Source: Kribbella catacumbae DSM 19601
Lineage (GTDB): Bacteria; Actinomycetota; Actinomycetes; Propionibacteriales; Kribbellaceae
Direction: 5' to 3'
Length of the DNA: 64,000 bases
NCBI RefSeq assembly: GCF_000372465.1
Contig: NZ_AQUZ01000047.1
Coordinates: 1 to 64,000 of the forward strand
How positions within the stretch are numbered: position 1 is the stretch's first letter; each line of letters begins with the position of its first letter. Shown in pieces: positions 57,987-64,000 of this stretch. A program made the position numbers and the translations under genes. The notes beneath the pieces were generated by a model. That model worked only from the letters and a program-made list of their open reading frames with translations. It was not told the origin of the DNA and searched no databases.

Positions 57987-59015
57987 CTATTTGCCAACAG
58001 GCACCGCGTCGGCCTCGCCGGCGGCTGGTTCTTCGATGCGCTCGACCTCGGGCTTGGGGTGCCGGCGGCGGTGCCGCAACTGGACCCAGCGACCCCGCGG
58101 ACCACGCTCGTGACCGGCCACCTTGGCGGCCGCGACCTCCGTACCGGCTGTGCGTGCGGCCTGTACTGCGGCCTCCGCGATCGGCAGCACAGCCTCACCC
58201 CGAAAGGTCTCCGGGTGGACGAACGAGTCGGGCCCGATCCCCATCGAGGCCGCCACCGAAGGCAGCAACGCGGCCGCGGCTGCGGCGTACCCGGTGACGG
58301 AGGGGTGAAAGTTGTCCTCGCCCCACATCGACGGGTTGGTGCGGAAGGCCTCGCTCAGCAGCGAGCCCATCGAGACCGTACGGCCGCCCGCCTCGACCAC
58401 GCTGATCGTCTGGGCGGCCGCCAGTCGCTGGCTCCAGGACCGGGCCACCTGGCGCAACGGCGGCATGATCGGCCGGACGACGCCGAGGTCCGGGCAGGTG
58501 CCGACGACGACCTCGCAGTTCGCGGCGCGGAGCCGGCGGACGGCACCGTCGAGCAGCCGGACGGAAGTCGACGGCGGCACCTGGGACTTCACGTCGTTGA
58601 CGCCGATCAGGATCGCGGCCACGTGCGGGCCGGCCAGCAGCGCGTTGTCGACCTGGCCGGCCAGGTCGATGGACTTGGCGCCGGTTCGGGAGACGTCGAC
58701 GAGCCGGACCGGACGCTTCGCCAGCTCGGCCAGACCACACGCCAGCAGGACGCCGGGGGTCTCGTCGGGCGCGGAGGTGCCGTATCCGGCGGCGCTGGAG
58801 TCACCGATCATCGCCAGCGTGATCGGATGGCCTGGGTAGCGGCCGTACAGGCCGTCGCCCTTGGCCGGGTGAGCCTTCATCGGACCGATGACGCGCCTGG
58901 CGTACCGCGCTTCCGCGGTCAGCACGCCGTAGAGCGTCGCTCCGATCAGTCCGAGTCCCCCGCCACCGAAGGCTGCGGCCTGGGCCAGTTTCTTGGCGGC
59001 CCGGGCTTTTGTCAT
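57987..59015 (-). CDS. SGNH/GDSL hydrolase family protein
   Basis: This 342-aa protein starts at ATG 59015. TAATCC, 7 nt upstream, would make a leaderless message, and there is no Shine-Dalgarno. A hydrophobic N-terminal helix (about 15-33) anchors or exports it. SGNH blocks follow: IGDSSAAGYG with nucleophile S73, the glycine in the block II region, IGVND, and DNFHPS with the Asp-His pair. The C-terminal tail is Arg/Glu/Pro-rich. It is probably an esterase acting outside the membrane. It diverges from cbs. Confidence 0.85.
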   Translation of the reverse strand: MTKARAAKKLAQAAAFGGGGLGLIGATLYGVLTAEARYARRVIGPMKAHPAKGDGLYGRYPGHPITLAMIGDSSAAGYGTSAPDETPGVLLACGLAELAKRPVRLVDVSRTGAKSIDLAGQVDNALLAGPHVAAILIGVNDVKSQVPPSTSVRLLDGAVRRLRAANCEVVVGTCPDLGVVRPIMPPLRQVARSWSQRLAAAQTISVVEAGGRTVSMGSLLSEAFRTNPSMWGEDNFHPSVTGYAAAAAALLPSVAASMGIGPDSFVHPETFRGEAVLPIAEAAVQAARTAGTEVAAAKVAGHERGPRGRWVQLRHRRRHPKPEVERIEEPAAGEADAVPVGK

Positions 59016-59092
59016 AGCCCAAGGATTACACGCTGTGAACCCCACGCAAGCGAAATTCGGCAACGACTCGCCTGTCCCATACAGTGAGATAC

Positions 59093-60466
59093 GTGCGCTA
59101 CGTGAACTCACTCCTGGACCTGGTCGGCAACACGCCGCTCGTGCGGCTTTCGAAGACCACCGACGGCGCCAAGCCGCTGGTGCTCGCGAAGGTCGAGTAC
59201 TTCAACCCGGGCGGCTCCGTGAAGGACCGGATCGCGGTCCGGATGATCGAGGCCGCCGAGGCCTCCGGCGAGCTGAAGCCGGGTGGCACGATCGTCGAGC
59301 CGACCTCCGGCAACACCGGTGTCGGGCTGGCGATGGTTGCCCAGGCCAAGGGCTACAAGTGCGTCTTCGTCTGCCCCGACAAGGTCAGCGAGGACAAGCG
59401 CAACGTGCTCAAGGCGTACGGCGCCGAGGTGGTGGTCTGCCCGACCGCGGTCGCGCCGGAGCACCCGAACTCGTACTACAACGTCTCCGACCGGCTGGTC
59501 CGTGAGATCGAGGGCGCCTGGAAGCCGAACCAGTACGCCAACGTGAACAACCCGATCTCGCACTACGAGTCGACCGGCCCCGAGCTCTGGGAGCAGACCG
59601 AGGGCAAGATCACCCACTTCGTCGCGGGCGTCGGCACCGGCGGCACGATCAGCGGCACCGGCAAGTACCTCAAGGAGGTCTCCGGCGGCAAGGTACAGAT
59701 CATCGGGGCCGACCCGGAGGGATCCGTGTACTCCGGCGGCACCGGCCGGCCGTACCTGGTCGAGGGGGTCGGTGAGGACTTCTGGCCGGAGACCTACGAC
59801 CGCGACATCTGCGACCGGATCATCGAGGTCTCCGACGCCGACTCGTTCGCGGTCACGCGACGGCTGGCGCGCGAGGAGGCGATGCTCGTCGGCGGGTCCG
59901 CCGGGATGGCGGCCGCGGCGGCGATCCGGCTGGCGCACGAGCTCGACGACCCGGACGCGGTGATCGTCGTACTCCTGCCGGACGGTGGACGCGGGTACCT
60001 GACCAAGGTGTTCAACGACGAGTGGCTGGCGCAGTACGGGTTCCTGGCGCACGAGCGGCAGGGGGCGACGCTGGGCGAGGTGCTCGCGCGCAAGGACGGC
60101 AGCCTGCCGCCGCTGGTTCACACACACCCGCACGAGACGATCGCCGAGGCGGTCGAGATCCTGCGCGAGTACGGCGTATCGCAGATGCCGGTCGTCCGCG
60201 CGGAGCCGCCGGTGATGGCGGCCGAGGTGGCTGGTTCGGTGTCGGAGCGGACGCTGATGGACGCCCTGTACTCCGGCAAGGCGCGGCTCGCGGACATCGT
60301 CGAGCTGCACATGGACCCGGCGTTGCCGTCACTCGGCGCGGGCGAGTCGGTCACGAAGGCGGTCGAACTGCTGGAAGATCGCGACGCCCTGATGGTGCTG
60401 GACGACGGAAAGCCGGTGGGCGTACTGACCCGGCAGGACCTGCTCGGTCACTTGTCCGTCGGCTGA
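59093..60466 (+). CDS. cbs: Cystathionine beta-synthase
   Basis: This 457-aa protein has a PLP fold-type II domain with Schiff-base K44 (NPGGSVKDR), EPTSGNTGVGLA, the phosphate loop GVGTGGTISGTG and a C-terminal pair of CBS domains (about 340-455) as in the S-adenosylmethionine-sensing enzymes. It condenses serine and homocysteine. The GTG at 59093 lies 7 nt after TACAGT (59080-59085), fitting a leaderless transcript; a GTG three codons earlier is possible. Confidence 0.92.
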   Translation: MRYVNSLLDLVGNTPLVRLSKTTDGAKPLVLAKVEYFNPGGSVKDRIAVRMIEAAEASGELKPGGTIVEPTSGNTGVGLAMVAQAKGYKCVFVCPDKVSEDKRNVLKAYGAEVVVCPTAVAPEHPNSYYNVSDRLVREIEGAWKPNQYANVNNPISHYESTGPELWEQTEGKITHFVAGVGTGGTISGTGKYLKEVSGGKVQIIGADPEGSVYSGGTGRPYLVEGVGEDFWPETYDRDICDRIIEVSDADSFAVTRRLAREEAMLVGGSAGMAAAAAIRLAHELDDPDAVIVVLLPDGGRGYLTKVFNDEWLAQYGFLAHERQGATLGEVLARKDGSLPPLVHTHPHETIAEAVEILREYGVSQMPVVRAEPPVMAAEVAGSVSERTLMDALYSGKARLADIVELHMDPALPSLGAGESVTKAVELLEDRDALMVLDDGKPVGVLTRQDLLGHLSVG

Positions 60467-60473
60467 AAATGCC

Positions 60474-60569
60474 CTAGCGGTCCACGACTGTCGGGATGAT
60501 GGCGATCAGGGCGGTGATCACGACACCGCCGACGATGACGACTGTGCTGAGGATCTGGAGGAGGCTCAT
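60474..60569 (-). CDS. 31-aa single-span membrane peptide
   Basis: The frame reads MSLLQILSTVVIVGGVVITA and continues through a hydrophobic run to PTVVDR. It is nearly all one membrane helix, with GC3-biased codons. The ribosome-binding site is weak (GGAAC). It lies between cbs and the monooxygenase gene. No family is recognised. Confidence 0.45.
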   Translation of the reverse strand: MSLLQILSTVVIVGGVVITALIAIIPTVVDR

Positions 60570-60694
60570 GTTCCAAGGATCCGCCGCCGGCGAGGCGAAA
60601 ACGTCGGCCTAAGGACCTGTCTTCGTCTCCACCCATAGTCGTACGCCGACCCTGAGCGACTCCTACTCCAGTACTCCGGGCAAACCCCGGCCGC

Positions 60695-62176
60695 TCAGTG
60701 GATGACGACGAAATCGGTGGGGTCGAGGCGTCGGGTGCGACGCCAGTAGGAGACGGTGAGGTCGGGCCAGATGGTCGAGTTGCGGCCCTGCGCGTCGAGG
60801 TACCAGCTGTTGCAGCCGGACTGCCAGACGGTGTCGTCCAAGTCGTCCTGGACCGCGGTGACGAACCGCTCCTGCGCTTCCTCCCGTACTTCGACCGCCG
60901 AAGCATCGCGGCGCCGCAGCAGCTCGAGCGCCTGCATCACGTAGCGCACCTGCGCCTCGATCATGAACACCATCGACGAATGGCCGAGGGCGGTGTTCGG
61001 GCCGACCAGCAGGAACAGGTTCGGGTAGCCCGCCACCGCGATGCCCAGATGCGCGCCGATCCCGTTCTGCTTCCAGGAGTCAGCCAGATCGACGCCGTCG
61101 CGGCCGAGGATGCTGATCCGGGTCAGGTTGCCGGACACCTCGAATCCGGTACCGAGCACGATCGTGTCGCACTCGCGCTCGACCCCGTCGTCGGTGACCA
61201 CGCCGGTCGGGGTGACCCGGCCGATCCCGGTGGTGATCAGGTCGACGTTGTCGCGGGCCAGCGCCGGGTAGTAGTCGTTCGAAATGAGGATCCGCTTGCA
61301 GCCGATCTGGTAGTCGGGCGTCAGCTTGGCCCGCAGTACGGGGTCGGTGACCTGTTTGCGGAGATGGCGCCTGGCCTGGAGTTCGAGCCCCTTCATCAGC
61401 TTCGGGCTGGCCGCGAACCCGAGCCCGCGCGCCTCCAGGCCCCAGAAGATGACATCGCGGATCGCGCGCTGCCCGGCCGGGAACCGCGAGTGCAGCGCGC
61501 GCTCACGCGGCCCGATCGCGCGGTCCGGCTTGGGCGTGATCCACGGCGCGGTCCGCTGGTAGACATCCACCTGCGCGGCCTGCTCGGCCACCGGAGGCAC
61601 GAACTGGATCGCCGAAGCACCCGTCCCGATGACGGCGACTCGCCGCCCGGTCAGGTCGTGCTCGTGATCCCATTGCGACGAGTGGAACGCAGTACCGCTG
61701 AAGGAGTCGAGCCCCGGGAGGTCCGGGAACTTGGGCTGGTGGAGATTGCCCACCCCGGCCACCAGCGCTTGCGTCTCCAGTGTCTCGGTGCCGTTGAGCG
61801 TGACCGTCCACTGCCCGGTGCTCTCGTCGAAAGCGGCTTCGGTGACATCGGCGCCGTACCGGATCTTGTCGGCGATCCCGTACTTCGTGGCGCAGTGCTC
61901 GAGGTAGGCGAGGATCTCGTCCCACGGCGCGAACATCCGGGTCCAGCGCGGGTTCTGCTCGAAGGAGAAGGAGTACAGGTACGACGGGATGTCGCACGCG
62001 CAGCCCGGGTAGGTGTTGTCCCGCCAGGTACCGCCGAGCCGATCCGCCTTCTCCAGGATGACGAAGTTCTCGCAACCGGCCTGGCGGAGCTTGATAGCCA
62101 TGCAGAGGCCGGCGAACCCGGACCCGACGATCGCGACCTCGACCCCGCCCTTTTTCGATACCGCCGTAGCAGCCAT
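60695..62176 (-). CDS. Flavin-containing monooxygenase of the Baeyer-Villiger type
   Basis: This 493-aa protein has an FAD Rossmann motif GSGFAG (18-23), LGGTWRDNTYPGCACDIPS, the Baeyer-Villiger fingerprint FxGxxxHxxxW (159-169: FSGTAFHSSQW), and an NADPH Rossmann motif VIGTGASA. It would insert oxygen next to a ketone or oxidise a heteroatom using NADPH and O2. The substrate is not predictable. It stands between genes with no obvious shared pathway. Confidence 0.9.
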   Translation of the reverse strand: MAATAVSKKGGVEVAIVGSGFAGLCMAIKLRQAGCENFVILEKADRLGGTWRDNTYPGCACDIPSYLYSFSFEQNPRWTRMFAPWDEILAYLEHCATKYGIADKIRYGADVTEAAFDESTGQWTVTLNGTETLETQALVAGVGNLHQPKFPDLPGLDSFSGTAFHSSQWDHEHDLTGRRVAVIGTGASAIQFVPPVAEQAAQVDVYQRTAPWITPKPDRAIGPRERALHSRFPAGQRAIRDVIFWGLEARGLGFAASPKLMKGLELQARRHLRKQVTDPVLRAKLTPDYQIGCKRILISNDYYPALARDNVDLITTGIGRVTPTGVVTDDGVERECDTIVLGTGFEVSGNLTRISILGRDGVDLADSWKQNGIGAHLGIAVAGYPNLFLLVGPNTALGHSSMVFMIEAQVRYVMQALELLRRRDASAVEVREEAQERFVTAVQDDLDDTVWQSGCNSWYLDAQGRNSTIWPDLTVSYWRRTRRLDPTDFVVIH

Positions 62177-62209
62177 AGCAGCGAAGGTTACCCGCCAGTC
62201 ACGTCTGTG

Positions 62210-63451
62210 TCAGCGGAGTCTGTGCAGGATCTCGCCGGCGTTCGGGATGACGAGCGTGTCCGGATCACGCTCGTACTGCGCCAGGTCGAACTCCGCCGGA
62301 TCGAGATACCCCAGATTGGCGCCGCGGACGACCTCCTCCGGGATGCCCGTCGCCAGCGTGACGTCGACCCGGCATCGCTCGCCGTCGACCGGATCCCAGG
62401 TGCCGGCACCGCGAAGATGGGTCGAGTGGGCGAGCACTCCCCAGTGCATCGACCGGAACTCGTCCCACTGGCCGAGGAAGTAGTCGCGGCAGTGGTAGCC
62501 GATCTGCTCGATCTCGGGGTGCGTCGCGGCCAGCCGGGTCACGTGGGGCGCGTAGAGGATGACTTCGCCGCCATCGGCCACGATCGGCTCGACCTTGTAG
62601 AAGCCCTTGGCGGCGGTCCAGATGTCCTGGTACCGCGAGGGCATCAGCGAGACGACCCGGCGTACCGGCTGGTCGAGATAGCGGACGTGGGTTTGCGCGG
62701 AGACCTGGGCGGCTGCCTGCCAGGAGGATGCGGTGTCGCCGAAAGCCACTGCGTGCAAGGCGTTTGAGCCGGATTGGGCGACGACGCTGAGGGCGAGTTT
62801 GTCGGCCGGGATGAGAGCGGCCGCTTCGTTGATCAGGGCGCGCACGGGGGTGATGCCCGGCGTACCGATGATGCCGGCGCTGGTGATCAGCGCGCCAAGC
62901 CAGTGGGAGAGGTCGATGACCTCCTGGCCCGCGACGCCAGGGAAGAAGTACTTGTTGCCACCGGAGAAGCCGACCACTTCGTGGGGGAAGACCGGGCCGA
63001 CGACCAGGGCGACATCGTGCTCGACAACCGCGCGGTTGAGGCGGACCGGGACTTCCTCGGTGAGGAGTCCGCCGGAGATCTCGCTGACCTTGGCGGCGCT
63101 GATCGTGCCGAGGGTAGTGAAGGTCTCTTCCTTCCACCATTCGTGGTTGATGACGTCGTAGTCACCGCCGAGGTGGCTGGTCAGCTCGGCGGCCGACATC
63201 TCGGCATGGGTGCCGAGGGCAACAAGCACGGTGAGGCGGGAGACCCTGCCGGTCAAAGCGCCGCGGACCGCGCTCAGCAGGAGCGGCAGCGGGCAGCTCC
63301 GGGTGGCGTCCGGGACGATCACACAGACGCTGCGCCCGTCGAGGCCCGCGCCGGCCAGCTGCTCGTGGATGAAGGCGCTGACCTCCTCTTCGGCCAGGAC
63401 CTGCCCGGGTCCACCCAGTACTGCGGCGGGCTGCGCTTCGGTGACGGTCAT
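62210..63451 (-). CDS. LarA-family nickel-pincer racemase/epimerase homologue
   Basis: This 413-aa protein (DUF2088/LarA) has PDATRSCP (47-54), LGTH (79-82), HEVVGFSGGNKYFFPG with H157 and K167, and H183. The 157-167-183 spacing equals that of the lactate racemase cofactor and metal residues H174-K184-H200. It should use a nickel-pincer nucleotide covalently bound to the lysine. The LarB, LarC and LarE maturation genes are not in this window. The substrate may be lactate or another 2-hydroxy acid. Confidence 0.85.
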   Translation of the reverse strand: MTVTEAQPAAVLGGPGQVLAEEEVSAFIHEQLAGAGLDGRSVCVIVPDATRSCPLPLLLSAVRGALTGRVSRLTVLVALGTHAEMSAAELTSHLGGDYDVINHEWWKEETFTTLGTISAAKVSEISGGLLTEEVPVRLNRAVVEHDVALVVGPVFPHEVVGFSGGNKYFFPGVAGQEVIDLSHWLGALITSAGIIGTPGITPVRALINEAAALIPADKLALSVVAQSGSNALHAVAFGDTASSWQAAAQVSAQTHVRYLDQPVRRVVSLMPSRYQDIWTAAKGFYKVEPIVADGGEVILYAPHVTRLAATHPEIEQIGYHCRDYFLGQWDEFRSMHWGVLAHSTHLRGAGTWDPVDGERCRVDVTLATGIPEEVVRGANLGYLDPAEFDLAQYERDPDTLVIPNAGEILHRLR

Positions 63452-63633
63452 GCCCCAACTCTATCGGCAAGCGGTTGCCGAAGGCTTCTGTCCCACTGTG
63501 ACCGGGTGGAAGCCCTTGGTAGCAAGGGATCGCGTGATCGGCCGGTAATCGGCGAGACGTTGACCAGTGCAACAAGCCGGGCGCAGCATCAGGACTGTCT
63601 ACTGGGGGAGCAGCGAAGCAAGGGGGAGTACCC

Positions 63634-64000
63634 ATGTCCGACACGATCGCGCGACCGGCCGGTTCTCATCGGGGGCGTCCGGATGGGTTCGGGGGGCAGG
63701 TGTTGCGGCCCGGCGACTCGTCGTACGACGAAGCCCGGTCGGTGTTCAACTCGATGATCGACAAGCGGCCGGGACTCATCGCCCAGTGCGAGTCGGCGGC
63801 CGATGTCGCGGCGGCGGTCCGGTACGGCGTCTCGGAGGGGTTGGAGATCGCGGTCCGCGGCGGGGGCCACAGCGTTGCTGGTGCAAGCGTGACGGAGGGC
63901 GGCCTCGTCGTCGACCTGCGCAAGATGCGATCCGTTCAGGTTGATCCCGAGGCAAAGCTCGCGCGAGTCGCCGGCGGAGCCACTTGGGCGGACCTCGACG
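63634..64000 (+). CDS. FAD-binding oxidoreductase of the berberine-bridge/VAO family (N-terminal part)
   Basis: ATG 63634 follows AAGGGGGAG at 5-6 nt. The 122 codons to the window end read SDTIARPAGSHRGRPDGFGG, later RPGLIAQCESAADVAAAVRY and RGGGHSVAGASV (H79 is the usual 8-alpha covalent FAD attachment site), then GGLVVDLRKMRSV. This is the PP-loop FAD domain; the substrate domain and BBE tail lie beyond the edge. It diverges from the larA-like gene. Confidence 0.88.
   Translation, partial: MSDTIARPAGSHRGRPDGFGGQVLRPGDSSYDEARSVFNSMIDKRPGLIAQCESAADVAAAVRYGVSEGLEIAVRGGGHSVAGASVTEGGLVVDLRKMRSVQVDPEAKLARVAGGATWADLD

Overview
The window is high-GC actinobacterial chromosome. The evidence is strong GC3 codon bias, frequent GTG starts, a Tat-exported protein, several apparently leaderless starts, a FtsB/DivIC-like gene with DUF501 and ppx behind eno, and the order rplY-pth-mfd-surA-like-mazG. 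Gene order and protein flavour fit Propionibacteriales/Nocardioidales, and I would guess Kribbella or a close relative; this is inference, since no rRNA gene is present.

Layout. Bases 1-124 are the start of an IS110-family transposase (minus strand) with its non-coding leader up to about 330. An ABC-F ATPase follows, then a divergent tamR/tam pair (trans-aconitate methylation) with palindromic operators. Bases 4358-9659 are a peptide-type ABC exporter with a NarL-type two-component system. Next come a FasR-like TetR regulator with an acyl-CoA desaturase, tRNA-Gln(TTG), and a small SUKH-immunity region holding a toxin-like gene remnant. A degenerate metallopeptidase-like protein precedes glmU-prs. 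A second sensor kinase/regulator pair and a cobalamin-binding-type protein follow.

Bases 22947-30733 are a seven-gene, tightly overlapping minus-strand operon. It is the 'anchored repeat-type ABC transporter' (choice-of-anchor M) locus, with a ZnuA-like lipoprotein, ATPase, permease and four surface proteins, one carrying a LASTG sorting signal. A near-perfect Zur box lies at its promoter, so I read it as a cell-wall zinc capture and import system. Housekeeping genes then run rplY, pth, mfd, surA-like, mazG, (kptA), eno, ftsB-like, DUF501, ppx. After a uracil-DNA glycosylase, a type II NADH dehydrogenase lies behind a Rex-like operator. Then come a GH92 mannosidase, a third NarL-type two-component system, ACT-def, tRNA-Leu(TAA) and a DUF402 gene flanked by a duplicated tRNA 3' end. 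Small hypothetical genes, a DUF4118 protein, a Bax-inhibitor-1 protein, an SGNH hydrolase, cystathionine beta-synthase, a Baeyer-Villiger-type monooxygenase, a LarA-like racemase and the start of a berberine-bridge-type oxidase complete the window.

Two dispersed palindromic repeat families, each seen twice (about 102 bp and 90 bp), and a single 118-bp palindromic element occupy intergenic regions together with gene remnants. The operon with its Zur box, these repeats, the tRNA-Leu scar and the IS110 leader are the parts most worth a second look.
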